From Myroides indicus (GTDB taxonomy: Bacteria; Bacteroidota; Bacteroidia; Flavobacteriales; Flavobacteriaceae), in assembly GCF_004364575.1 (NCBI RefSeq), contig NZ_SOAG01000006.1, positions 60,307-107,150 on the forward strand: 46,844 bases of DNA, in the 5' to 3' direction. Positions within the stretch are counted from its first letter, which is position 1. The number at the start of each line of letters is the position of its first letter. Below, in pieces: positions 16,276 to 24,814 of this stretch. The translations under genes were made by a program, and so were the position numbers. Below the pieces are notes generated by a model, which saw nothing but the letters and a program-made list of their open reading frames with translations, had not been told where the DNA came from and did not search any database.

Positions 16276-16983
16276 TTAATCGCAAGTCCCGTCTGTACTA
16301 CAACTTTGTCCTTGTTTAATCTCTAACTTTACTTCGGGATTCAGCTTTCTCCATTCAGCAAAAGACTGGGTTATGGTTTCTAAAAACGCCTGTGGAGGCT
16401 GTGCTCCTGAAACGGCATATTTTCTGTCAAAAACAAAGAAAGGCACCCCGTTTACGCCTATGTGTTGAGCTTCCTGAATATCCTTATTCATTAAATCAGT
16501 ATATTTCCTATCGGTAAAGACAGAACTGAGCTCTTTTTCATCTAATCCGATATCTTTGCCTATCCGAAGTAAGGTTTCGATATCTGCAATATTTTCTCCT
16601 TCAATAAAAAATGCTTGAAACAATCGTTCTTCTGCTTCGTTAGCTAAATTTTTAGTTTTGGCAAACTGAATGAAGTGATGCGCCTTTCTTGAATTAACCA
16701 TTACAGCTTGATCTAAGTTATAATGTAGCCCCGCCTGTTCTGCCATTTGGCTAACATTTTTCAGCATATCTTTAACCTGATTTTGACTCATTCCCTTTCT
16801 TCTCACAAGATATTCTTCCTGACTTTCATTGGCTATTTCAGGTATTGAAGCATCTAGCTGAAAACTTTTCCAAACTACTTCAATATGTTCTTTGTCTGCA
16901 AACTGTTCCAATGCTTTTTCAAAATTTCGCTTGCCTATATAGCAAAACGGACACATTACATCACTCCAAATTTCTATTTTCAT
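16276..16983 (-). CDS. DsbA-family oxidoreductase (FrnE-like)
   Basis: The 235-aa protein is a thioredoxin-fold DsbA-like disulfide oxidoreductase of the FrnE group. The active site CPFC is at residues 11-14 within IEIWSDVMCPFCYIGKRNFE, with the cis-proline region in GVNGVPFFVFDRKYAVSGAQ near residue 185. No signal peptide is present, so it acts in the cytoplasm, as FrnE proteins do. The C-terminal GQSCSTDGTCD adds two cysteines that may form a second redox or metal site, an arrangement seen in some relatives. It lies 131 bases downstream of qorB on the same strand, so it may belong to a thiol-stress group with Rrf2 and qorB. Confidence 0.9.
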   Translation of the reverse strand: MKIEIWSDVMCPFCYIGKRNFEKALEQFADKEHIEVVWKSFQLDASIPEIANESQEEYLVRRKGMSQNQVKDMLKNVSQMAEQAGLHYNLDQAVMVNSRKAHHFIQFAKTKNLANEAEERLFQAFFIEGENIADIETLLRIGKDIGLDEKELSSVFTDRKYTDLMNKDIQEAQHIGVNGVPFFVFDRKYAVSGAQPPQAFLETITQSFAEWRKLNPEVKLEIKQGQSCSTDGTCD

Positions 16984-17114
16984 ATTTTTATCTTTTTATT
17001 TATAAATAGGAAGGTTCAATCTATCAAATTATTTCGTCTTCCTTAAATTATTATTAAACTACTGTATGTTTTTTATATGGTGAATCTTCTTTTAATTAAA
17101 TGTAAAAACAGATA

Positions 17115-17960
17115 TTAACTCAGTGTTCTTCTGACCGCTTCCGCCAAAGAAATAGTTGGTCTGCCTATCAAACGGGAAAGCTCTTTACCATCATCAAACA
17201 AATCATTGTGGGATGTTCCGGCATCAAAACCCGCAAGCATTTGAGCTAAGCCTTCCGGAAGTCCTTGTTTGTTCAGTATTTCTACATGTTCGTCTTCAGA
17301 TAAATTGTTGTAAGGAATCTTTTTTCCGGTTTGTTTGGAAATTTCTGCAGCCAAATCTTTTAACGTATAAGATTCATCACCTGCTAATTCATAAACTTTT
17401 CCAATTTGTTTGTCACTGGTCAATACTACAGCCGCTGCTTCGGCAAAATCTTCTCTGGCGGCTGAAGAAATTTTTCCATCTCCTGCACTGCCTATAAGTA
17501 CGCCGGCTTGTAAAGCTCCGGAAACAGATCCCATATAGTTTTCTGTATACCATCCGTTTCTTAGAATGGTATATGGGATACCTGAATCTTTTAACATTTT
17601 TTCAGTCTCAATATGTTCTTTTGCCAAACTCAATGAAGAAGTATCTGCGTGAAGCAGACTTGTGTACACAATCCATTTTACACCTGCTTTTTGAGCAGCC
17701 TCAATAATATTTTTATGCTGTGTTTTCCGCTGACCTATTTCACTACCCGAAATTAATAAAAGATTGTCAATACCGTTTAATCCCTGTAAAATAGCCTCGG
17801 GATTATCATAATCAAAAGGTCTGGCATCAATACCTAAATCAGCAGCTTTTTCTGGTGAACGAACCAAAGCTACTAAATTGTCTGAATTTACGCGTTGTTT
17901 CATCTTTTCTACTACCAAACGTCCTAATTGTCCGGTAGTTCCTGTAATTCCTATTTTCAT
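17115..17960 (-). CDS. qorB: NAD(P)H:quinone oxidoreductase QorB (NmrA-like SDR)
   Basis: This 281-aa protein is strongly similar to E. coli QorB/YtfG along its length: an N-terminal nucleotide-binding motif GITGTTGQLG (residues 4-13), VKWIVYTSLLHADTSSLSLA, EHIETEKMLKDSGIPYTILR and NGWYTENYM. The C-terminal half has YELAGDESYTLKDLAAEISK and the terminal LFDDGKELSRLIGRPT. QorB reduces quinones in the cytoplasm and is part of electrophile or redox protection. An Rrf2 regulator lies 48 bases upstream in the same direction, and that pairing (regulator plus NmrA-like reductase) is also known from Bacillus ywnA-ywnB. Confidence 0.88.
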   Translation of the reverse strand: MKIGITGTTGQLGRLVVEKMKQRVNSDNLVALVRSPEKAADLGIDARPFDYDNPEAILQGLNGIDNLLLISGSEIGQRKTQHKNIIEAAQKAGVKWIVYTSLLHADTSSLSLAKEHIETEKMLKDSGIPYTILRNGWYTENYMGSVSGALQAGVLIGSAGDGKISSAAREDFAEAAAVVLTSDKQIGKVYELAGDESYTLKDLAAEISKQTGKKIPYNNLSEDEHVEILNKQGLPEGLAQMLAGFDAGTSHNDLFDDGKELSRLIGRPTISLAEAVRRTLS

Positions 17961-18008
17961 ATTTTATATATTTTGTAATAAAAGTTGTTACATTTATATT
18001 TAAAAAAA

Positions 18009-18419
18009 TTAATCGAATTGCTCTACAAAATTTTTTAATGTTCTGTTTTGGAGAGAATTGATAACAATACTATCCGTTTCTTCAAACAGCCTTTCTAATT
18101 TTTTATTGATATCTTTTCCTATCGGACATTGGGTATCGTAACAATTATTTTTCTTACCCAGAACGTTTGAATTTTTGACAGCGATATAGATATCAGCCAG
18201 CGAAATTTCGCAACTGGACGCACTTAACATTGATCCACCCTCTTTTCCCTTTTTACTGATAACCCACCCCAATTGCTGCAAAACAGACAGCTCTTTCCTG
18301 ACAATCACAGGATTGATTTGAATACTTTCTGCAATCCAATCCGAGCTCAGCAATTGATCTGGATTTTTTGCTAAAAGCGTCAAAATATGTATAAGCGTCG
18401 CAAATCTTGTGTTGTTCAT
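18009..18419 (-). CDS. Rrf2-family transcriptional regulator
   Basis: The 136-aa protein begins at the ATG at 18419 (MNNTRFATLIHILTLLAKNP); the open frame extends upstream but the extension overlaps the operator. The winged helix-turn-helix lies in residues 20-70, with SSDWIAESIQINPVIVRKEL as recognition region and the wing at SKKGKEGGSM. Cysteines occur in SSCEIS and NCYDTQCPIG, so redox or metal sensing is possible, but the three-cysteine spacing of Fe-S Rrf2 members (IscR) is not present. It resembles YwnA-type regulators. It likely controls itself and qorB through the inverted repeat at 18446-18474. Confidence 0.87.
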   Translation of the reverse strand: MNNTRFATLIHILTLLAKNPDQLLSSDWIAESIQINPVIVRKELSVLQQLGWVISKKGKEGGSMLSASSCEISLADIYIAVKNSNVLGKKNNCYDTQCPIGKDINKKLERLFEETDSIVINSLQNRTLKNFVEQFD

Positions 18420-18428
18420 AATTAAGAG

Positions 18429-18459
18429 CAAAGATAATAGTTTTTTTAATTGTAACAAA
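18429..18459 (-). promoter_or_regulatory. Promoter of the Rrf2-qorB unit
   Basis: On the minus strand TTTG (18459-18456) is followed after exactly 19 bases by TATCTTTG (18436-18429). Only 9 bases separate the -7 box from the ATG at 18419, so the transcript would have a leader of about 2 to 6 bases. Confidence 0.7.
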
Positions 18460-18474
18460 ATATATTACAATTAA
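18446..18474. promoter_or_regulatory. Perfect inverted repeat, probable Rrf2 operator
   Basis: TTAATTGTAA (18446-18455) and TTACAATTAA (18465-18474) form 10-bp perfect arms around a 9-base centre. The centre contains the -33 TTTG of the minus-strand promoter, so a bound dimer would block it. Rrf2 proteins bind such dyads and repress themselves; this is the obvious candidate ligand, by inference. Confidence 0.65.
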
Positions 18475-18649
18475 TTTTATTTTATATCAGCTAAGAGCTA
18501 AAGTTATCTTTATTTTAAATAAATTGTTATGATGTTTTCAAACAAAAAACTCTTTATACTTTTATCAACCAAATATTAATATGTAGTCTTTAAGAATTAT
18601 TATCATCACTAACCATTTACCGCATAAATTCAAAAAGATTTTATAACTG

Positions 18650-20341
18650 ATGAAAAGTATCTTTTTTACAATTATTTTGTACTGCTGCTCAATTGCATGG
18701 GCACAGCAGCCACTTAAAATAGGAGTTTTATCTGATCCCCACTTACATGATATTTACCCCATTGATACAACTGAAACTTTAATGCCGTTTTACAACTCAA
18801 AAGCCAACACATACGAATTGGTTCGATCCTTGGAAAGTCAGATGAGTTCAACACGTCTGTTTAATGAAAACTATTTTGCCTTCAGGCAAGCCCTATCCGA
18901 TTTAGCAGCACAAAATGTAAAACTGGTAATTATCAGCGGCGATTATACGGATGACGGACAGTTTTTAAACGTCACAGCGACTGACCGATTATTAAGCGAA
19001 TATTCAGATCGGTATGGTATGCGTTTCTTTATAACAAACGGAAACCATGAAGCTGTAAACCCAATAGATCAGGAAGGAGGAAAAACAGATTTTATAACTC
19101 AGCAAGGACAAATAATAGGTGTCTATTCTTCAGCTGAATTACTAAAAAATAAAAAAGATATCGTTTATGAACCAATGAGAGAACTAGGATACGAATCTAT
19201 GTATCCTCTTCTTAAAAACTATAGCTTGGAACCCCATCCGTCAGATTTGTTTTACACCACGCCTTTTCATGTATTTGACTATGAGACGTATCAATATAGT
19301 ACAGACACATTTATCCTTACTCATCGAAAATATGAAGTAAAAGGAACAGAATATACGGATCTGACTTACTTGGTTGAGCCCGTTAAAGATTTGTGGATTT
19401 TGTCTATTGACGGCAATATGTACAACAAACTAGCTGAAAGTAAATTCAAAAATATCAGCGACGGATATCATTTTATTAAAGAGAGGCAATACTTGCTTGA
19501 TTGGATTAAAATGATTGTGTCAGAAGCTAAAAAAAGAAATAAAAAACTGCTTGCTTTCGGGCATTACCCTATTTTGGAATTCAATAACGCACAAACTTTA
19601 GCATTAGAAAATTTACTAGGAGAAAATCAATTTCAATTAAATCGCGTACCCACAGAAGAAACTCAAATTTCATTTCGAAATACAGGGCTACCAATTCATT
19701 TTGCAGGTCATATGCATATTAATCAGCATGGATTTTTAAAAAAAGGAGAAAACATATTGTGGAATATACAGGTTCCTTCTTTAGCCGCATATCCTCCTGC
19801 TTATAAAATTGTAGCAATTGAAAAAAGAGAATACCATATAAAAACTATTGAATTACGGGAGGTAAAAGGTTATAACACTTTATTTGATCTTTATAAAAAA
19901 GTAGCAAATGAAAGTGATTTCAGTGATTTTTTTAAAGCAGACAATTATTATGAACTAACAAAAAGCCATTTAAAATATTTAAGTGAACACCGATTCTTAA
20001 ATACTGATTTTGCTGATAAAAAATGGGATATCTATAAAAATGCCATTAATTTAAGGGAGATTATGGATTCTGATTTAAAGTCAAAACTATCATCAAATAG
20101 CCTGAAAGTTATAAATAACCTTGATTTTAAGACTATTGTTTTTGATTTGTACCTCATCCGAAACGGAAATGATATCGGCATTAAAGAAATAGATCAAAAC
20201 AGGCTTAAGTTATACCAGGAATGGAGTCAGGCGATTTCTGCATCCGAGTCTCAAAGCAATTTAGATAAATTGGTTCTTCTCATTTATCAGATGTACCTAA
20301 ACAGTATTCCAACTCAATACTTAAAGATTGAAGGAAATTAG
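18650..20341 (+). CDS. Secreted calcineurin-like metallophosphoesterase
   Basis: The 563-aa protein has a signal peptide (residues 1-18, MKSIFFTIILYCCSIAWA) and a full set of metallophosphoesterase metal motifs: D29 and H31 in LSDPHLHD, ISGDYTDDGQ, TNGNHE, FGHYPI and FAGHMHINQHG. The first half therefore forms a two-metal phosphoesterase; residues about 390-563 are an extra C-terminal part without a recognised fold. It probably works in the periplasm or on the surface and cleaves phosphomonoesters or phosphodiesters. It converges on the secreted phospholipase C-like gene, whose other side is the SusCD pair, which suggests a shared role in handling an organophosphate. Confidence 0.87.
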   Translation: MKSIFFTIILYCCSIAWAQQPLKIGVLSDPHLHDIYPIDTTETLMPFYNSKANTYELVRSLESQMSSTRLFNENYFAFRQALSDLAAQNVKLVIISGDYTDDGQFLNVTATDRLLSEYSDRYGMRFFITNGNHEAVNPIDQEGGKTDFITQQGQIIGVYSSAELLKNKKDIVYEPMRELGYESMYPLLKNYSLEPHPSDLFYTTPFHVFDYETYQYSTDTFILTHRKYEVKGTEYTDLTYLVEPVKDLWILSIDGNMYNKLAESKFKNISDGYHFIKERQYLLDWIKMIVSEAKKRNKKLLAFGHYPILEFNNAQTLALENLLGENQFQLNRVPTEETQISFRNTGLPIHFAGHMHINQHGFLKKGENILWNIQVPSLAAYPPAYKIVAIEKREYHIKTIELREVKGYNTLFDLYKKVANESDFSDFFKADNYYELTKSHLKYLSEHRFLNTDFADKKWDIYKNAINLREIMDSDLKSKLSSNSLKVINNLDFKTIVFDLYLIRNGNDIGIKEIDQNRLKLYQEWSQAISASESQSNLDKLVLLIYQMYLNSIPTQYLKIEGN

Positions 20342-20410
20342 CCATTGTTTAATCTGGCAGTGATAATTGCCATACACTGAATAACCAGAGAATATATCCG
20401 CTAAAAGAAA

Positions 20411-20529
20411 CTGTCTCAAAACCAGCAGAACTTATCATCCTGAATTCATTTCAGAATCTTATACACTATTGATCAATGTTTTAAAGAAGCTCAAACAAGT
20501 TCTTGGCAGAAGTGAGGACTTTGAGACAG
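20411..20529. repeat. Repeat-like element with 10-bp terminal inverted repeats (MITE/REP-like)
   Basis: CTGTCTCAAA (20411-20420) and TTTGAGACAG (20520-20529) are perfect inverted ends of a 119-base element lying between two convergent genes. Inside is TCATCCTGAATTCATTTCAG, an imperfect palindrome of a type I recall as a frequent dispersed sequence in flavobacterial genomes; that recollection is not checked here. It has no coding potential and may also act as a terminator. Confidence 0.6.
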
Positions 20530-20553
20530 CTGTTTTATTTTATTTCTTGAATT

Positions 20554-21543
20554 TTATGGCAATATTCTAACATAAGAATTATCATCAAAAATCACCTTGT
20601 ATGTTGAAGGAAACAATTTGCTTGGAACGTAGTAATCCGTAGTAATAATTTGAGCCTTTGATTTTTTTGCCTGTTCAAATGTTGTATAATCATTATTTCG
20701 GGCTTGTTTTGTGCTGTCATCCGCCCGGGTTCTTATAATGACACCTTTATCTGCATATTCAGGAATGTTATCATCATACGGATTATTTATAATCATACAT
20801 CCTGATTTGGGATGCTCAAAAGGAACATTTAAAAAAACAGAACTCTCTTCCAATGCTATTTTATCAAATAGTTTTAGCCGATAATCTGTATTATCAATAA
20901 TCCAAACAAATTTCCCGCAAGAGGCATCAATGGTTGGCCACTGAACAAAGTTCTTCGTTCTTTTTAATTCGCGAGGAGTAATTAAGTGTTTATCCGTCAA
21001 TTCTCTTGCAATAATTCTATTAATTTCCTGTATATCTTCAAAGTGATATTTACTAGACGGATCCTTTTTATCATCTTTTAACTCCAGCGTAATAAAAATA
21101 GTTTCATGATCAGGATTCTGCTCAGACCAGGCTTTTAAAGCCTGAAGCTGTTTGACAAAACTGGGCTGATGAGTTTGATAATCAATATCAGGCATGTGAA
21201 ATACCTTAAACCCGGGCTCTGCCATTTCTTTTGTCCATTCAAAAGGTTTTCCTGCAATTTCAGCTCCCGAAGGATTGGCATACTTATTCCCTTCGGCATC
21301 TTTCCATATATCAATCTCTAAATTCCGCAAACCTAAATCCAGTTGCGTTTCAATAGCAGGATGTTCATAATAAAGTGTACTGACATTCTCGTCTTCCTGT
21401 AGCAAATATTCATACAATTTTCTGTCGATTGCTTTTTTATAGCTGTTATGAGACCCTATTACCTGAATTTTATGTAGCGGAATATTTTGCCCGAAAACCC
21501 CTATAGAGCTTCCCAATAATAAAGTAAAAATTATTTTTTTCAT
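20554..21543 (-). CDS. Secreted phosphatidylinositol-specific phospholipase C-like phosphodiesterase
   Basis: The 329-aa protein starts at the ATG at 21543 (the frame also has a TTG at 21588) and carries a signal peptide (MKKIIFTLLLGSSIGVFGQ, 19 residues). The PI-PLC-like TIM-barrel core is visible: the first catalytic His in QVIGSHNSYK (H32), the acidic LGLRNLEIDIWKD, the second His in FKVFHMPDIDYQ, and ETIFITLELKDDKKD for metal binding, which points to the calcium-dependent branch. It should cleave a phosphodiester in a lipid head group or similar compound in the periplasm or outside the cell. It is divergent from the SusC/SusD pair and convergent with a metallophosphoesterase. Confidence 0.87.
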   Translation of the reverse strand: MKKIIFTLLLGSSIGVFGQNIPLHKIQVIGSHNSYKKAIDRKLYEYLLQEDENVSTLYYEHPAIETQLDLGLRNLEIDIWKDAEGNKYANPSGAEIAGKPFEWTKEMAEPGFKVFHMPDIDYQTHQPSFVKQLQALKAWSEQNPDHETIFITLELKDDKKDPSSKYHFEDIQEINRIIARELTDKHLITPRELKRTKNFVQWPTIDASCGKFVWIIDNTDYRLKLFDKIALEESSVFLNVPFEHPKSGCMIINNPYDDNIPEYADKGVIIRTRADDSTKQARNNDYTTFEQAKKSKAQIITTDYYVPSKLFPSTYKVIFDDNSYVRILP

Positions 21544-21734
21544 ATACTGTAGAATTTCGTTAAAGGTAACTTGCTTCAGGTTATACAAAAGTTTTTAAAC
21601 CATTATGTATTCATTATTATTTTTTTCGCAAGACATGGTTTTAATCTCACTTTATTTAAGTTATTATAAAACACCTTTAATCTATACCTAATACGAGATG
21701 GTTTCCTTTGCGGTGTTGAAATTAAAAACTAATC

Positions 21735-24700
21735 ATGAAAAAACACTCTATTCATTTCCATCTGTCAAAAACTGTCTTTCGGTGGAAATTGTCAGGCGTA
21801 TGCAGCGCAATTATACTGTGCTCTTCTGTCGCCTTTGCCGGCACTCCGCAGAATATAAATCACATTACCGAAAAAACCTCTGTATCCTTCAAGGAAGAGT
21901 TAATCAAAGGAAGAGTAACAGACGAACAGGGCAATCCTGTTCCTTTTGCTACAATTTATATTAAAGGTACTCAGCAAACCGCACAATCAGACGAAAACGG
22001 AAATTTTGAGATTCGTGCAACTATCGGCGATACCTTAATCGTTGAATTTATCGGATACGAACCAAGCGAATCTGAAATCACAGAAAACACATTAAACATC
22101 GTGCTTAAGACAAGAGCTGAAATGCTGGATGAACTTGTTGTTGAAGTCGGTTACGGAAACAAGCACAGAAGTGATTTAACAGGGGCTATATCTCAGTTAG
22201 ATCCCGGTACATTTAAAGACGGAGTAAATATTTCACCTGATCAATTACTACAGGGAAAAGTATCAGGTATCCGCGTAGTTCAGACAAGCGGAGAACCGGG
22301 AGCCGGTGTGGATGTATCGATTCGTGGAATAGGTTCTATCCGAAGTGGATCTACTCCTTTATTTGTGGTAGACGGAATGCCTTTATCTAATGAAAGTGTT
22401 TCTCCGGAAGGAAGTAATGTCGGTTTTGGAACTTCAGGCGCTAAAAACCCTTTAAACTTTTTAAATGCATCAGACATTGAATCTATGACCGTACTAAAAG
22501 ATGCCTCTGCTGCTGCAATTTACGGAGCAAGAGGATCAAACGGAGTGGTAATCATCACAACAAAAAAAGGTACGTCACAAGAGCCTACTTTCACTTTTGA
22601 CAGCTCATTAGGCTTTTCAAACGTCATTAAAAAACTGAGTGTTTTATCTGCAGACGAATACAGAAAACGCATCACAGAACCTGCCTTTGATCACGGAGGA
22701 AATACAGATTGGCAGGATATTATCTTGCGAACTGCCGTTACAAGAAACAACAGCTTATCCTTCGGAACAAAATCAAAATCAGGAGGAAATTACTTTGTGT
22801 CGATTTCTAACCTCAATCAGGAGGGAATTATCAACAAAAGTGATTTTAACAGGAATAGTGCCCGCTTTAATGCAGAGGAAAAGTTTTTTGATGACCGTTT
22901 GACGATTAAAGCAAACTTAACAGCAAGTGAAATAAAAGAAAATGGAGTACCTACTTCAGACGACGGCGGATCTGACGGGCAATTAATGATTCATACCTTA
23001 ATGGCTAATCCTACGTGGAGTGTTTTTGACAAAAACGGAGAGTATACAAACTTTAATATGAATGCACATTATAACCCCGCATACTTGTTGGATATTTATG
23101 AAGATGAAACCAGAACACTTCGTGCATTGGCTAATTTAGAATTGGGGTACAGAATTTTACCGGGTTTAAACTATAAATTCAATTTCGGATATGATTTAAG
23201 CAACTCAGAGCGCAACACTACCATTTATCCCAACATTACCGACCGATCTCCGCGCGGTCAATATTACCAATCTAACGTCGAAAGCAAATCCTATTTATTG
23301 GAACATTATTTAACGTACGATTTTTCTGTTGACCGACATCAATTTGATGTATTAGGAGGTTTCTCTTATCAATATTTCCACAATACAGGAAATACGATCA
23401 ACTTTATTGAAATAGCAGATAGAGAAGACGGTGTTTCACCTATGGATAATCCCGGATATCAAGGAAAATTCAATGGTGTTTCCGGATATACGCAGGAAAA
23501 TGAATTACAGTCTTATTTCGGACGCTTCAATTATTCTTTTGACGGAAAATACTTATTTACCGCATCATTACGAGCTGACGGATCTACCCGTTTTGGACAA
23601 AATAACAAGTATGGCTATTTTCCTTCCTTTGCATTAGGGTGGAACGTAAACAGAGAAAACTTTTTAATGGACTCTGATATTGTGAATAACCTGAAAATCA
23701 GAGGAAGTTGGGGACAGACCGGAAACCAGGAAGTTCAAAACAAAATTACCCAGGCAAGTTATTCCCAGTCATACAGCGACGGATATTATTTAAATGCTGA
23801 CGGAGAGTTAGTTCCCGGTATTACAATTTCAAGAACTCCAAATCCCAACCTGAAATGGGAAGTAGTAACTCAGTACAACGTTGGAGTTGATTTTAGTTTA
23901 TGGGATGATAAATTATACGGAACGTTAGATTACTTTAATAAAACAACTACTGATGCCATTTTAAATATCCCTTCCATGTCTTTAAGTCCAACGCCGGATG
24001 TTTGGGTCAATATAGACGGAGAAATTGTAAATAAAGGTTTTGAGTTTATGTTAGGATCCAATATTATTAATAAAGCAGATTTTTCGTGGAATATAGACGT
24101 AAACGGAACATTTTTATCCAATACCATTAAAAATCTACCCGTATCACAAATTTTATCCGGTAAAATTTCAGGTCCGGGACAATCCGGCGTAAATGCAAAC
24201 ATTTATAAAAGCGGATATGCCTTGGGAAGTTTTTATGCTTTGGATCACATTGGCTATGATGAAGACGGACGAGATGTATTCAGAGATGTAAACGGAGACG
24301 GAATAATCAGTATGGACGACCGGATTATTATAGAAAGCGCTATCCCTGATTTCACTTTTGGCATCAACTCCTATATGAACTATAAAAATTGGGATTTCTC
24401 TTTTTCAATTATCGGACAAACAGGCGGTTTCTTAGCCAATAATACCATGTTAAACGCTTTAAATATTAATAACCTTGCCTCAGACAGAAATATAGCAACA
24501 CAATATGCTGATTCAGGTGCAAATATTAGCAATCCTCCGCAATTTTCTGATTTGTACATTGAAAAATCCGATTTTATACGGCTTAACTCTGTTCGTCTAG
24601 GATATACAGTTCCCTTAAAAAACATCCAATGGCTAGATCATTTAAACCTTTATATGAGCGGACAAAACTTAGTAACGATTTCCGGGTATTCAGGTTACGA

Positions 24701-24812
24701 TCCTTTAATCAATTCAAATAAAGCTACAGGAGGAAATCAGTCTATAGGAGTTGACTACACTTCCTACCCAACATCAAAAACTATTTTATTCGGACTAACG
24801 CTTAAATTTTAA
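21735..24812 (+). CDS. SusC/RagA-family TonB-linked outer-membrane transporter
   Basis: This 1025-aa protein is a TonB-dependent receptor of the SusC type. In order: signal peptide (residues 1-35), a carboxypeptidase regulatory-like domain at about 57-125 (IKGRVTDEQGNPVPFATIYI), the plug domain at about 135-250 with the SusC/RagA signature (VDVSIRGIGSIRSGSTPLFV, DASAAAIYGARGSNGVVIIT), and a 22-strand barrel ending in an aromatic residue (LKF). It imports a ligand delivered by the SusD partner using TonB energy. The SusD gene begins 2 bases later. Neighbouring enzymes are phosphoesterases and no glycoside hydrolase is present, so the cargo may not be a glycan. Confidence 0.93.
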   Translation: MKKHSIHFHLSKTVFRWKLSGVCSAIILCSSVAFAGTPQNINHITEKTSVSFKEELIKGRVTDEQGNPVPFATIYIKGTQQTAQSDENGNFEIRATIGDTLIVEFIGYEPSESEITENTLNIVLKTRAEMLDELVVEVGYGNKHRSDLTGAISQLDPGTFKDGVNISPDQLLQGKVSGIRVVQTSGEPGAGVDVSIRGIGSIRSGSTPLFVVDGMPLSNESVSPEGSNVGFGTSGAKNPLNFLNASDIESMTVLKDASAAAIYGARGSNGVVIITTKKGTSQEPTFTFDSSLGFSNVIKKLSVLSADEYRKRITEPAFDHGGNTDWQDIILRTAVTRNNSLSFGTKSKSGGNYFVSISNLNQEGIINKSDFNRNSARFNAEEKFFDDRLTIKANLTASEIKENGVPTSDDGGSDGQLMIHTLMANPTWSVFDKNGEYTNFNMNAHYNPAYLLDIYEDETRTLRALANLELGYRILPGLNYKFNFGYDLSNSERNTTIYPNITDRSPRGQYYQSNVESKSYLLEHYLTYDFSVDRHQFDVLGGFSYQYFHNTGNTINFIEIADREDGVSPMDNPGYQGKFNGVSGYTQENELQSYFGRFNYSFDGKYLFTASLRADGSTRFGQNNKYGYFPSFALGWNVNRENFLMDSDIVNNLKIRGSWGQTGNQEVQNKITQASYSQSYSDGYYLNADGELVPGITISRTPNPNLKWEVVTQYNVGVDFSLWDDKLYGTLDYFNKTTTDAILNIPSMSLSPTPDVWVNIDGEIVNKGFEFMLGSNIINKADFSWNIDVNGTFLSNTIKNLPVSQILSGKISGPGQSGVNANIYKSGYALGSFYALDHIGYDEDGRDVFRDVNGDGIISMDDRIIIESAIPDFTFGINSYMNYKNWDFSFSIIGQTGGFLANNTMLNALNINNLASDRNIATQYADSGANISNPPQFSDLYIEKSDFIRLNSVRLGYTVPLKNIQWLDHLNLYMSGQNLVTISGYSGYDPLINSNKATGGNQSIGVDYTSYPTSKTILFGLTLKF

Positions 24813-24814
24813 TC

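Noticed and set aside
22639..22902. Plus-strand frame inside susC
   Set aside because: Alternative-frame shadow of the SusC coding sequence; no family features.
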